Assembly: GCF_001855385.1 (NCBI RefSeq)
Contig: NZ_MKIE01000002.1
Location: forward strand, 1 to 64,000
From: Andreesenia angusta
GTDB lineage: Bacteria > Bacillota > Clostridia > Tissierellales > Gottschalkiaceae
Reading direction: 5' to 3'
DNA: 64,000 bases
Position 1 is the first letter of the stretch; the number at the start of each line of letters is the position of its first letter. Shown piece after piece: positions 35,647-44,678 of this stretch. The notes under the pieces were generated by a model. It saw nothing but the letters and a program-made list of their open reading frames with translations. It did not search any database and was not told where the DNA came from. Position numbers and translations under genes: made by a program.

Positions 35647-37344
35647 ATGGAGAGAGAAATAACTGGAGCTTCCAGCAGAAAAAGCGTAAGACTTGGGGAC
35701 CTTCTTGTCACCATGAAGCTTATAACCGAAAACCAGCTGAACTATGCGCTGGAGGTCCAGAAGAGGACCCAGAAAAAGCTTGGAGAAGTGCTTATAGACG
35801 AAAACATAATCAGCGAGACAGAGCTTATAGAGGTGCTGGAGTTTCAGCTAGGCATACCACATGTGAGGTTTGACAAGTACGAAGTGGAAAAAGAGGCCGT
35901 GGAGCTTATAGACGAAAAGACTGCCCAGAAGTACAATGCAATCCCCGTGAAGCTGGAAGGGGACAAAGTGCTGGTGGTAATGACCGATCCACTCAATATA
36001 TTTGCGGTAGACGACCTCTCCATGATAATTGGGAAGAGCGTAGAGCCCGCTATAGGGACTAAGCAGGAGGTATTTCAGAGCATAGACAAGTACTACAGAA
36101 ACAAAGGCGTGGAGAAAGAGCTGGAGGAGTTTAGCGACTCGCTTGAAGAAGTGGACTTCGAGGACGAGGAGCTTTCCTTCGAGGTCACAAATGCCCCGGT
36201 GGTAAAGCTCATAGACAGGCTTATACGCCAGGCTGTAGCCGAGAGGGCCAGCGACATACATATAGAGCCCTTCGAGAAGTCTGTGAAGGTCAGATTCAGG
36301 GTCGATGGAGATCTGCGAGAGATAATGAGCCCTGCCAAAAATACACACTCCGCGATTTCAACCAGGATAAAGATAATGTCCGGCATGAACATAGCCGAGA
36401 AGCGAATTCCCCAAGACGGCAGGATAGAGACGAAAGTCGAAGGTAGGGACATAGACATAAGGGTTTCGAGCCTTCCGACCGTGTTCGGGGAAAAGATAGT
36501 TATGAGGATACTAGACAAGTCGGGCTTTATGATTTCCAAGGGGGAGCTCGGGCTTACGGAGGGCGACCTTGAAAAGTTCGACAGTATAATAAAGTCGCCA
36601 AACGGAATAATGCTGGTTACAGGGCCTACGGGAAGCGGTAAGTCCACAACGCTATACACAGTGCTTAGGGAACTGAACGACGTAAGGCGGAATATAGTCA
36701 CAGTAGAGGACCCGGTGGAGTACCAGCTTGAAGGGGTGAACCAGGTCCAGGTGATGCCGAAGGCCGGGCTGACTTTTGCCTCGGGCTTAAGGTCCATACT
36801 GAGACAGGACCCGGACATAGTCATGATAGGGGAGATAAGGGATGGAGAGACTGCAAGCATAGCCATGAGAGCCGCGATTACAGGCCACTTCGTGCTCTCC
36901 ACAATGCATACAAATGACACCGCCTCAACGCTTGTAAGGCTTGTGGACATGGGGATAGAGCCATATGTGGTGGCTTCATCACTTGTGGGGGTAGTTTCGC
37001 AGAGGCTTGTAAAGAAGATATGCAAGGAGTGCCAGTACAGCTATCCTGCGGGGGAGCACGAAAAGCTGCTTCTTAAGCTGGAAGATGACGTGGAGCTTAA
37101 ACGGGGAAAGGGCTGCATAGCCTGCAACAACACAGGATACAAAGGGAGAACAGCTGTATACGAGATAATGATGGTCACAAAAGAGCTCAGAAAGCTCTTA
37201 AACGACGGGGCCACAATAGACGAACTAAGGCAGAAGGCCGAGAGCGAGGGGATGGTCTCGCTCTTTGAAAACGGCAAGAGCCTCGTCTTAAACGGAAAGA
37301 CTACAGTGGAGGAGCTTGTGAGGATAGCTTATTCACTCGACTAA
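35647..37344 (+). CDS. pilB: Type IV pilus extension ATPase PilB (GspE family)
   Basis: 565 residues. An N-terminal MshEN/GSPII-E domain (about 15-160, including RLGDLLVTMKLI), then the secretion ATPase core: Walker A GPTGSGKST near residue 325, Asp box, Walker B IVMIGEIRDGETA near residue 390, His box, and a tetracysteine zinc site (CKEC and CIACNNTGYKGR) near residues 459-495. It drives pilus assembly from the cytoplasm. GAGAGGAG precedes the ATG. It is the first gene after the c-di-GMP-II riboswitch. MshEN domains in some PilB/GspE proteins themselves bind c-di-GMP, so two levels of control are possible. Confidence 0.95.
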   Translation: MEREITGASSRKSVRLGDLLVTMKLITENQLNYALEVQKRTQKKLGEVLIDENIISETELIEVLEFQLGIPHVRFDKYEVEKEAVELIDEKTAQKYNAIPVKLEGDKVLVVMTDPLNIFAVDDLSMIIGKSVEPAIGTKQEVFQSIDKYYRNKGVEKELEEFSDSLEEVDFEDEELSFEVTNAPVVKLIDRLIRQAVAERASDIHIEPFEKSVKVRFRVDGDLREIMSPAKNTHSAISTRIKIMSGMNIAEKRIPQDGRIETKVEGRDIDIRVSSLPTVFGEKIVMRILDKSGFMISKGELGLTEGDLEKFDSIIKSPNGIMLVTGPTGSGKSTTLYTVLRELNDVRRNIVTVEDPVEYQLEGVNQVQVMPKAGLTFASGLRSILRQDPDIVMIGEIRDGETASIAMRAAITGHFVLSTMHTNDTASTLVRLVDMGIEPYVVASSLVGVVSQRLVKKICKECQYSYPAGEHEKLLLKLEDDVELKRGKGCIACNNTGYKGRTAVYEIMMVTKELRKLLNDGATIDELRQKAESEGMVSLFENGKSLVLNGKTTVEELVRIAYSLD

Positions 37345-37357
37345 AGGGGAGAAACAG

Positions 37358-38422
37358 ATGGATTTCAATGAACTAGCACTAAAGACTATAGATATGGGAG
37401 CTTCAGACCTCCATATAACGGTGGGTATACCTCCAACAATCAGGATAAACGGGGACTTGGAGCCCATAGGGTCTGAAAAGCTGATGCCGGACGACACAAA
37501 AGATTTGGTCTACCAGATACTAGATGAGAGGCATAAAGTCACAATAGAGGAGAAAGGCGAAGTGGACTTCTCCCATACACTTACAGGAAAAGGCCGTTTC
37601 AGGGTGAACGCCTACAAGCAGAGAAACAGTTACGGGATGGCGCTGAGGGTTATAAACTCAGACGTTCCAAGCACAGATGAACTAGGTCTTCCCGTGTCTG
37701 TAAAAGAGCTTGCCAGAAAGAGAAGAGGGCTTGTGCTGGTCACAGGACCTACTGGAAGCGGTAAGTCGACTACACTTGCCGCCATGATAAACCAGATAAA
37801 CGAAGAGAGGGCCTGTCATATAATGACGCTTGAAGACCCTATAGAGTACCTTCACAGGCATAAGAACAGCATAGTCAACCAGAGGGAAATAGGGCAGGAT
37901 TCGCTTTCCTTTGCAAACGGGCTTAGGGCGTCGCTCCGTCAGGATCCGGATGTAATACTGGTGGGAGAGATGAGGGACCTAGAGACCATTTCAATCGCCA
38001 TAACGGCGGCCGAGACGGGGCACCTTGTGTTCTCCACGCTCCATACACTCGGGGCAGCCAAGACAATAGACAGGGTTATAGACGTGTTCCCTCCGCATCA
38101 GCAGCATCAGATAAGGACACAGCTTTCCTCTGTAATGGAAGGTGTAATCTCCCAGCAGCTCTTGCCAAAGACGCATAGAGACGGAAGGGTGGCGGCCTTC
38201 GAGGTTATGACGGGAACTCCTGCCATAAAGAGCCTTATCAGGGAGGGCAAGACCCACCAGATGGAGAGCTCTATACAGACGGGCGGAAAGTACGGAATGC
38301 AGACTATGGACTCTTCGCTTATGAACCTATACAACAAGGGAGTCATAACTAGAGAGACGCTTACAACTTCGGCGTTCGACAGAGACACTGTTTCAAGGCT
38401 GCTCAACAACAGAGGCTACTAG
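37358..38422 (+). CDS. pilT: Twitching motility / pilus retraction ATPase PilT
   Basis: 354 residues, the usual PilT length, without the N-terminal domain of PilB. Walker A GPTGSGKST near residue 131, Walker B DVILVGEMRDLETI near residue 202, and the PilT motif AAxTGHLVFSTLHT are visible. It retracts the pilus. Its presence implies dynamic pili and twitching, or DNA uptake, rather than a simple secretion pseudopilus. It follows pilB by 13 nt. Confidence 0.95.
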   Translation: MDFNELALKTIDMGASDLHITVGIPPTIRINGDLEPIGSEKLMPDDTKDLVYQILDERHKVTIEEKGEVDFSHTLTGKGRFRVNAYKQRNSYGMALRVINSDVPSTDELGLPVSVKELARKRRGLVLVTGPTGSGKSTTLAAMINQINEERACHIMTLEDPIEYLHRHKNSIVNQREIGQDSLSFANGLRASLRQDPDVILVGEMRDLETISIAITAAETGHLVFSTLHTLGAAKTIDRVIDVFPPHQQHQIRTQLSSVMEGVISQQLLPKTHRDGRVAAFEVMTGTPAIKSLIREGKTHQMESSIQTGGKYGMQTMDSSLMNLYNKGVITRETLTTSAFDRDTVSRLLNNRGY

Positions 38423-38434
38423 GGGGGATTATAG

Positions 38435-39649
38435 ATGCCGGAGTACAAATACAGGGCGCTGACGCAGGACGGCGCGACGCAGGAGGGGCTTTTTATAGCC
38501 GAGTCCGACAGCGAAGTGCTGGAGATGATAAGAGAGAGAAGCTGGTATCCTGTGGATATAGCTCTGAACTCCACAAGCTCGGAGCTTGAGCTTGACTTCT
38601 TCAACAAGGTCAAAACAAAAGATATTTCCATCTTTTGCCGTCAGTTCGCCACCATGATAAATTCAGGAATTACCATAATAAACATACTTGAGATTACAGA
38701 AAAGCAGACCCAGAACAAGAAGCTCAAGAAGGCAATAAAGGAAGTCCACAGCGACGTCCAGAAAGGGGCTACTTTCTCTGAGGCGCTGAAGCAGAGAGGA
38801 GAAGTATTCCCGGGGCTTCTGACCAGCATGGTGGAGGCCGGAGAGGCCAGCGGTAATCTGGACGAGATAATGATGCGTATGGCCGTTCACTACGAGAAGG
38901 AGTACAAGATAAACAACAAGATAAAGTCAGCCATGATCTACCCTGTGGTGCTTGGGATAGTGGCCTTTGCAGTAGTTGTGTTTATGCTGCTCTTTGTGCT
39001 GCCTAACTTTGTGTCCATGTTCGAGTCGGCAGGGGCGGAGCTTCCGCTTCCGACCAGAATGCTGCTTGCCATGAGCACGGGGCTTAAAAACTACTGGTTT
39101 ATTGTATTCCCTGTGATATTTCTGGGCATATTTGGACTGTACAGGTATACCAAGACTCCGTCAGGCAGATGGGTTATGGACAGGGCCAAGCTCAGGCTTC
39201 CTGCCGTAAAAGGGCCTGTGAAGGACATAGTGACTTCCAGGTTCACCAGGACGCTCTCCATACTCTTTGGAAGTGGTGTGCCGCTCATACAGGCGCTCGA
39301 CATAACCTCGACAGTTATACAGAACGTGGTCTTAGAGTCCAAGATACAGAATATGAAAGAGGAGATAAGGAAGGGCTACACCCTCTCCCGCTCGATAAGG
39401 GATATAGACGAGTTTCCGCCTATGATGAAATCCATGATAGGTGTAGGGGAGGAGTCCGGTACGCTTGACGAGATACTCGATAAGACGGCCAATTTCTACG
39501 ACGAGGAAGTTGAAGTGGCGGTGCAGAGGCTTACGGCCCTTATAGAGCCTGTGATGATCATCTTTATGGCGGGGATAGTGGGGTTTATAGTCATAGCCAT
39601 AGCGCTTCCTATGTTTGGGATGTACGAAGCCATACAGTCCACAGTTTAG
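38435..39649 (+). CDS. pilC: Type IV pilus inner-membrane platform protein PilC (GspF family)
   Basis: 404 residues with two GspF domains, each having FCRQFATMINSGI-like starts (near residue 67 and the RFTRTLSILFGSGVPLIQAL repeat near residue 270) and three membrane helices (about 170-195, 220-240, 375-400). It forms the platform on which PilB and PilT act. GGGGGG precedes the ATG. Operon order pilB-pilT-pilC is standard. Confidence 0.94.
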   Translation: MPEYKYRALTQDGATQEGLFIAESDSEVLEMIRERSWYPVDIALNSTSSELELDFFNKVKTKDISIFCRQFATMINSGITIINILEITEKQTQNKKLKKAIKEVHSDVQKGATFSEALKQRGEVFPGLLTSMVEAGEASGNLDEIMMRMAVHYEKEYKINNKIKSAMIYPVVLGIVAFAVVVFMLLFVLPNFVSMFESAGAELPLPTRMLLAMSTGLKNYWFIVFPVIFLGIFGLYRYTKTPSGRWVMDRAKLRLPAVKGPVKDIVTSRFTRTLSILFGSGVPLIQALDITSTVIQNVVLESKIQNMKEEIRKGYTLSRSIRDIDEFPPMMKSMIGVGEESGTLDEILDKTANFYDEEVEVAVQRLTALIEPVMIIFMAGIVGFIVIAIALPMFGMYEAIQSTV

Positions 39650-39736
39650 AGAAAGCAATTCAAGGGGGTGAGGCCCGGGGGAGAAATGGGGCAGTGAAGG
39701 CATTATAAAAAACATATATGAAAGGAGAGAGATGAA

Positions 39737-40132
39737 ATGATAAGTGCAATGAAGAAGAGAATTTCAAACAATAAGGGTCTTACCCTTATAGAGCTTATTA
39801 TAGTTATAGCTATAATAGGTATATTGGCGGTAATAGGGGTTACACAGTTTGGAGGAATGACTGAATCAGCCAGAAAAGAAGCAGATAAAGCTGTTCTTGC
39901 GGAAGTTGAAAATGCAGCAAAGCTTTATATAGCAACAGAGGAAGATGCTCTAGCAAGCGGTGAAGTTAGTAGCGATCATGCACTGGTGAAAGACGGTTAT
40001 TTGGAGTCAGCCCCTGAAATACAAGCTGAAGCTAACGGTGGACCTGATAACACAGTAACGATAACCGTTACAGATAATGATGTAACGGCTGCGGCAACAG
40101 GTGTAGTTGAAGGTGACGGTGAAGGGGAATAG
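39737..40132 (+). CDS. pilA: Type IV prepilin (probable major pilin)
   Basis: 131 residues. A class III signal: short basic leader (KKRISNNKG) then the cleavage point G|LTLIELIIVIAIIGILAVIG, with Glu at +5 and a 20-residue hydrophobic helix. The mature domain is small and acidic, ending GEGDGEGE-like. AAGGAGAG precedes the ATG. It is the only pilin here with a strong terminator directly behind it, which favours it being the major subunit. Codon use is distinctly more A/T-rich than pilB-pilC. Confidence 0.92.
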   Translation: MISAMKKRISNNKGLTLIELIIVIAIIGILAVIGVTQFGGMTESARKEADKAVLAEVENAAKLYIATEEDALASGEVSSDHALVKDGYLESAPEIQAEANGGPDNTVTITVTDNDVTAAATGVVEGDGEGE

Positions 40133-40179
40133 AATCAGCGCTTAGACCGTGCCAGGCACTTAAGTTGTTAACTTATTTA

Positions 40180-40212
40180 ACCTAAAGAGGAGGATTTCCT
40201 CCTCTTTTTTTA
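40180..40212 (+). terminator. Terminator between the two pilin genes
   Basis: AAAGAGGAGGA and TCCTCCTCTTT form a perfect stem around TT, with a T-run. It probably ends most pilA transcripts and lowers expression of downstream pil genes. Confidence 0.88.
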
Positions 40213-40268
40213 GAGTAAAAACAGAAAACTTACATATTGCATAATACTAAACTCCAGGAGGTGGATAC

Positions 40269-40775
40269 ATGGACAACAGAGGCCGTACCCTTATGGAACT
40301 TGTAATCACAATAGCAATTATAGCCATACTGTCCACTGTAGGGATTTCAAGGTATATGGGAATGCAGGAGATGGCCAAAGTTTCAGCCGACGAAGCGCTG
40401 GCTTCCGAGCTTGCAAGGGTGACCAAAGTATACTTGGCTCGAAGCGACGACAAGATTATATGGCCGGAAAAAGGAATTATGTACATAGAGCTTCAGACGC
40501 TTGTAGACGAAGACCTCGTAGACGGCGACATAAAGATACAGTCCATACGATACTCTAAGGCTCAAAACGCTTCGGGAATGGGCAAGCCGGGTAATTCTGG
40601 AAATGCACCAGGTCAGGCAAATAAGCCAAACACCCCAGGAAATTCAGAGAATGCACCGGGACAGAATAAAGATGTAGAGGACTTTGAAGCGGTAGAGATA
40701 AGCGCAAATAGAAGCTACTCTGTAACAGTAAAGTTCAACTGGAAGCAGTCGTATCCAGTTGTGAAATCGGAATGA
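40269..40775 (+). CDS. Minor prepilin with Pro/Asn/Gly-rich insert
   Basis: 168 residues. A very short leader (MDNRG) precedes the cleavage site G|RTLMELVITIAIIAILSTVG; Glu at +5 is kept. The C-terminal half has a low-complexity insert (about residues 101-136) of loose GNSGNAPGQ/NKPNTPGNSENAPGQ type repeats, then a conserved-looking beta segment (VEISANRSYSVTVKFNWKQS). GGAGGTG precedes the ATG. Likely a minor pilin in assembly or surface function. The start is at the first ATG after the ribosome site. Confidence 0.85.
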   Translation: MDNRGRTLMELVITIAIIAILSTVGISRYMGMQEMAKVSADEALASELARVTKVYLARSDDKIIWPEKGIMYIELQTLVDEDLVDGDIKIQSIRYSKAQNASGMGKPGNSGNAPGQANKPNTPGNSENAPGQNKDVEDFEAVEISANRSYSVTVKFNWKQSYPVVKSE

Positions 40776-40807
40776 CAAAGTATACATAAAAAACAGAGGT
40801 GAAATAA

Positions 40808-41569
40808 TTGATAGAGTACATATTTGTAATAATATTCGGCCTCCTATTAGGCTCTTTTCTAAACGTCTGCATATACAGAATCCCAAAAAAGCAGTCCATA
40901 TCCTATCCGCCTTCCAACTGCCAATCTTGCAACACAAGGCTAAGGGCTTGGGACCTTGTGCCGGTATTTTCCTACCTTATGCTCAGGGGGAAATGCAGAT
41001 ACTGCGGAGCGCCAGTCTCTATAAGGTACCCGATAGTGGAACTTTTGAACCCAGCGCTCTACGTTCTGGTATACTGGAAATTCGGCTTTTCAGTGGAGGG
41101 CTTGTCTTACGCTCTGCTGTTTAGCATACTCGTGGTTATAAGCTATATAGACTACGACCATAAGATAATCCCCGATGGACTGAATATAGCGATAGCGCTG
41201 CTGTGGGTTCTGTACTCCGGGGCGAGGTTTGCCACGGGCGAAAACTTGTACTTTATGGATTCGGCACTAGGGTTTATAATAGGGGGAGGGTTCTATCTCC
41301 TAGTGGCGCTTATAACGGCGGGAGCCATGGGCGGAGGAGACATAAAGTTTATGGCGGTGCTCGGGCTATTTTTGGGTGTGAAATATTCTCTGCTCTCTAT
41401 ATTCCTGACCTTTATAATAGGCGGGGTAGTTTCCGTGGCGCTTATAGCCCTGAAGCTGAAGGGCAGGAAAGACGAGATACCTTTCGGGCCGTTTATAGCC
41501 GGGGCTTCTGCGCTTGTGATGCTATACGGAGACGAGTTGCTGGAGCTTTACTTTAAGATGATAATGTGA
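40808..41569 (+). CDS. pilD: Prepilin leader peptidase/methyltransferase PilD
   Basis: 253 residues, multipass membrane. N-terminal GSFLNVCIYRIP, two CxxC pairs (CQSC and CRYC) of the cytoplasmic zinc loop, and the aspartates of the peptidase active site in SYIDYDHKIIPDG and the GxGD-type AMGGGDIK. It cleaves the pilin leader and methylates the new N-terminus. TTG start with AGAGGTG. It processes the two pilins encoded just upstream. Confidence 0.94.
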   Translation: MIEYIFVIIFGLLLGSFLNVCIYRIPKKQSISYPPSNCQSCNTRLRAWDLVPVFSYLMLRGKCRYCGAPVSIRYPIVELLNPALYVLVYWKFGFSVEGLSYALLFSILVVISYIDYDHKIIPDGLNIAIALLWVLYSGARFATGENLYFMDSALGFIIGGGFYLLVALITAGAMGGGDIKFMAVLGLFLGVKYSLLSIFLTFIIGGVVSVALIALKLKGRKDEIPFGPFIAGASALVMLYGDELLELYFKMIM

Positions 41570-41587
41570 TAGGAAGGACTGAAAGAT

Positions 41588-42670
41588 ATGAATATTTTTT
41601 CAAGGATATCTAAAAAGCCTCTAGTTGGAATAGATATAGGGGAAGACAGCATAAAGCTGGTGGAGGGCTTCTCCGACACTGCAAACGTATACGTGAAGAA
41701 CTTTGCAGCGGTCAGGACGCCGGCCAACTCTTTTGTAAACGGAAATATAGTCAACCTAGACGCCATGGCTGGAGCCATAAAGACTGCGCTCAAAGAGAAC
41801 GGCTTCGGCTCTAGCAGATACTCTTTCACCATAGACAGTTCAGATATACTGGACAGGTACATAGAGGTTCCAGCTGTGGACAAGAAGCAAGTGGCGAAGA
41901 TACTCGACTTCGAGATTCCGCAGCAGCTGCCGATAGTCCTGAGCGAGCATGTGATACAGACCAGGATAGTGGAGCAAACGAACACCAAAGAGGTGAAAAA
42001 GTCAACTGCGCTGGTGGTGGCCATGAACAAGAACATGGCCGCAAGCTATCTGGAGCTTTCAAAGCTGATGGGAGGCGCTCCGCATGCTCTGGACACCATA
42101 TACGACGGCATGGACAAGCTCTTGAGCGAAAAATTGTATATAAACCACAAAGACAGGCTGGCCGGAAAGACGGTTGCAGTGCTAGACATAGGCTACAGCA
42201 CTGTGAACATAAACATGTTCAAAAACTCCAATTTCATATTCAACAGGATAGTGGAATACGGAAGCAAGGACATAGATATGAACATAGCCAATCTCTTCAA
42301 CATGGAGCTGATAGAGGCCAAGGAGAGAAAAGAGCACATGGGGAATATAAACGAGGAGCCGCTAGACCTGGATTCAGCTGAAAGCATGGTCAGCACTGCT
42401 GTCAAGTCCTCGGTGGACAAGTGGGCTACAGAGATAAACAAGGTCTTCAAGTACTTTGTGACTAGGGAGTATGGAAATACAGTCGACGCAATCTACCTCT
42501 ACGGTGGTGGCTCTAGGATATCAGGGCTGGACAGGTATTTAGAGGACTACTTCGAGATACCGACTTCACATTTAAAGCAGATGAGCAATGTGGTGAATGA
42601 GTCAAAAGGTGGAGAGATCCCGCTAGACCTTTACTTGAATGCACTCACAGCTCTTATAAGATTGGTATAG
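41588..42670 (+). CDS. pilM: Type IV pilus assembly protein PilM
   Basis: 360 residues of the actin-like ATPase fold: VGIDIGEDSIKLVE near residue 13, AVLDIGYSTVNINMF near residue 200 and the adenosine motif LYGGGSRISGLDRYL near residue 303. It is cytoplasmic and binds PilN's N-terminal tail to couple the motor to the membrane subcomplex. AAGGA precedes the ATG and pilN follows after 12 nt. Confidence 0.92.
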   Translation: MNIFSRISKKPLVGIDIGEDSIKLVEGFSDTANVYVKNFAAVRTPANSFVNGNIVNLDAMAGAIKTALKENGFGSSRYSFTIDSSDILDRYIEVPAVDKKQVAKILDFEIPQQLPIVLSEHVIQTRIVEQTNTKEVKKSTALVVAMNKNMAASYLELSKLMGGAPHALDTIYDGMDKLLSEKLYINHKDRLAGKTVAVLDIGYSTVNINMFKNSNFIFNRIVEYGSKDIDMNIANLFNMELIEAKERKEHMGNINEEPLDLDSAESMVSTAVKSSVDKWATEINKVFKYFVTREYGNTVDAIYLYGGGSRISGLDRYLEDYFEIPTSHLKQMSNVVNESKGGEIPLDLYLNALTALIRLV

Positions 42671-42682
42671 GGGGGATTTGAT

Positions 42683-43273
42683 TTGAAGGATTTTAACTTT
42701 TTCGAACCCTTCGTGGAGCCGAGAAAGGCTTCAGGAGGGGACGACAAAAAGATTCTCATAACTGTGGCTGCTGTAGTGGCGGCGCTTGCTGTAATAGCCG
42801 TGCCTGCCTATCAGCAGATAAATATGCTGCTTATGAAGAAGAGCATAGCACAGTACGAGTCGCTGCTGAACGAAGAGAGCTCCAAGCGTAAGGTGGCGGA
42901 GATAGAGCAGAAGGAGACTTTGCTGAACTCGCTAAAGACTCAGAGTGGAAAAGTTGAGAAGATAAACGGTGAGCTCAACAAGCAGGACCAGATAGGAGGG
43001 CATATAGTCTCGGCCATAAGCGAATCGCTTGCAGAAGACGTGTTTATAAACAGGATGTCTATAGAGAAGAGCGCCATAAGCTTAGACGGAGTGGCAAAAG
43101 AGAAGGAAGGTGTGGCTTCTTTCCAGAACAATCTGAGAAGAGTGCCTTATTTTGAGGATATATTTGTGCCTAATATAAGCGCAGAAAACGACTACAACAA
43201 CTTCACTGTGGATATGACTCTAAAGGGAGAGGGGGAGAGCGATGAGAAAGCTGACAAAGAGGGAGAAAATTAG
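42683..43273 (+). CDS. pilN: Type IV pilus assembly protein PilN
   Basis: 196 residues. The N-terminal cytoplasmic peptide FNFFEPF resembles the PilM-binding segment, followed by one membrane helix (about 26-48) and a coiled-coil/ferredoxin-like extracytoplasmic part. TTG start with GGGGGG. It overlaps the next gene by 32 nt, so translation is coupled to the PilO-type gene. Function from order and topology: alignment complex with PilM and PilO. Confidence 0.88.
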   Translation: MKDFNFFEPFVEPRKASGGDDKKILITVAAVVAALAVIAVPAYQQINMLLMKKSIAQYESLLNEESSKRKVAEIEQKETLLNSLKTQSGKVEKINGELNKQDQIGGHIVSAISESLAEDVFINRMSIEKSAISLDGVAKEKEGVASFQNNLRRVPYFEDIFVPNISAENDYNNFTVDMTLKGEGESDEKADKEGEN

Positions 43274-44663
43274 TCTTGGGCTACTTTTGATACTGGGCTT
43301 CTCCTATCTCTACATACAGTTTCTAGTTGTGCCTCAGCATCGCAAGATGGCGGAAGTTCGAGCAGAGCTGGACACGATAGAATCAGAGGCAAAAAAAGTG
43401 GAGAACTACGGCTCAAGGATCAAGTCTGTTGAAAAAGAGCTGGAGAAAGAGAGCGAAAGGCTAGACGATGCACTAAAGAGGAACTTCACCAAGCTGGAGC
43501 AGGAAGACATAATAATGCTGGTAGACAACTTGGCTGAAGAGAGCGGGCTTGTGAGCGAAGGGGTCACGTTCGACAGGCCGACAGAAGAGGATATAGCTGA
43601 GGAGAAGCTGGAACTCAGCACAGCTGAGCTCTCCTTCAAGGGCGGATACCAGACGCTTAACGATTTTCTAGACAAGCTCTCAAGCTACAGAAAGAGAATA
43701 CTCGTAGACAGGATAGCTGTAGACAATGACTCGGACGACCTGCTTACAGGTACGGTCTATATGAGGATGTACAGCTTGGAGAATGTAGTGGAAGAGACTG
43801 AGTCCTTGTTTTCGTGGAAGAAGGACAGCAACTATTTCGCATCCAACCCTTTCAGCCCGTTTTCAAGCTATATAGAGGCCATGAGAAGGCAGGAAGCTGA
43901 AGATTCGGCGAACGACAGTTCAAGCTCAGACTCCAATTCATCAGGAACTGTAAGCGGAGCTACGTCTGTTTCGCCGGGAGCTAGCTATATACCATACTAT
44001 CCTTCAGTGCCAAGCACAGGGACGACTACAGGAAGCACGGGTGGATCAAGTTCATCATCTGGATCGAGCTCTTCAAGCGGTGGAAGCAGTTCAAGTGGGA
44101 GCGTTTCAGGTGGAACTTCCGGGTCGAGCGGGTCGAATAACACTTCGCCATCAAAACCTGTAACTCCGTCCAAGCCTGCAGAGCCTCAGATTAAAAAGAT
44201 AGCTGTAGAGAACTTCGAGAACGCAGCTGACTTCTTCACTGTGGGAAGCCCAAGGGAAGACGTTTTAGGCAGCGCAGGAATAAGCTCAGACAAGAGAGAG
44301 GGAAGCGGCTCGCTAAACCTGAAGTACAATTTCTTGAAAGAGAGAAGGTACAGCTCTATAAACCTGGGGTTTGTGAAGGAGATATATGTGAACGACAGGT
44401 ATTCCAAGATCAACATGGATATAAAGCCTATTATGAAAGCGCCTCATGGGCTAAGGCTTGTGATAAAAGACAGCAGGGGAAAATACTATGACTTGGGGCT
44501 TTCGCAAGATCTGAACTGGTCTGGATGGAAGACGCTCTCTATAGCGGTACCTTCGGATGCTGAGTTCCCTATAGCTTTCCAAAGACTGTATATAGAGAGC
44601 AAAGACTACGACAAGATACTGCTGGGAGATGTGCTCCTAGACAACTTGCAGATGATAGAGTAA
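43242..44663 (+). CDS. pilO: PilO-like protein fused to a Ser/Gly-rich linker and a C-terminal jelly-roll-like domain
   Basis: 473 residues, about twice the usual PilO length. Part 1 (1-190): one membrane helix near 12-30, a coiled coil, and a PilO ferredoxin-like fold. Part 2 (about 205-305): a linker dominated by Ser, Gly and Thr. Part 3 (about 316-473): a beta-rich domain with EGSGSLNLKYNF and ending DNLQMIE, the pattern of carbohydrate-binding-like jelly rolls. The N-terminal assignment rests on order (pilM-pilN-pilO) and topology. The C-terminal domain would lie outside the membrane; it may bind cell-wall glycans. Frame is intact. Confidence 0.82.
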   Translation: MRKLTKREKISLGLLLILGFSYLYIQFLVVPQHRKMAEVRAELDTIESEAKKVENYGSRIKSVEKELEKESERLDDALKRNFTKLEQEDIIMLVDNLAEESGLVSEGVTFDRPTEEDIAEEKLELSTAELSFKGGYQTLNDFLDKLSSYRKRILVDRIAVDNDSDDLLTGTVYMRMYSLENVVEETESLFSWKKDSNYFASNPFSPFSSYIEAMRRQEAEDSANDSSSSDSNSSGTVSGATSVSPGASYIPYYPSVPSTGTTTGSTGGSSSSSGSSSSSGGSSSSGSVSGGTSGSSGSNNTSPSKPVTPSKPAEPQIKKIAVENFENAADFFTVGSPREDVLGSAGISSDKREGSGSLNLKYNFLKERRYSSINLGFVKEIYVNDRYSKINMDIKPIMKAPHGLRLVIKDSRGKYYDLGLSQDLNWSGWKTLSIAVPSDAEFPIAFQRLYIESKDYDKILLGDVLLDNLQMIE

Positions 44664-44678
44664 ATCGGAGGTGAAGAG

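Noticed and set aside
43920-44150. Ser/Gly codon repeats as a DNA tandem-repeat array or CRISPR
   Set aside because: Codons vary and units are irregular; it is a coding low-complexity linker.
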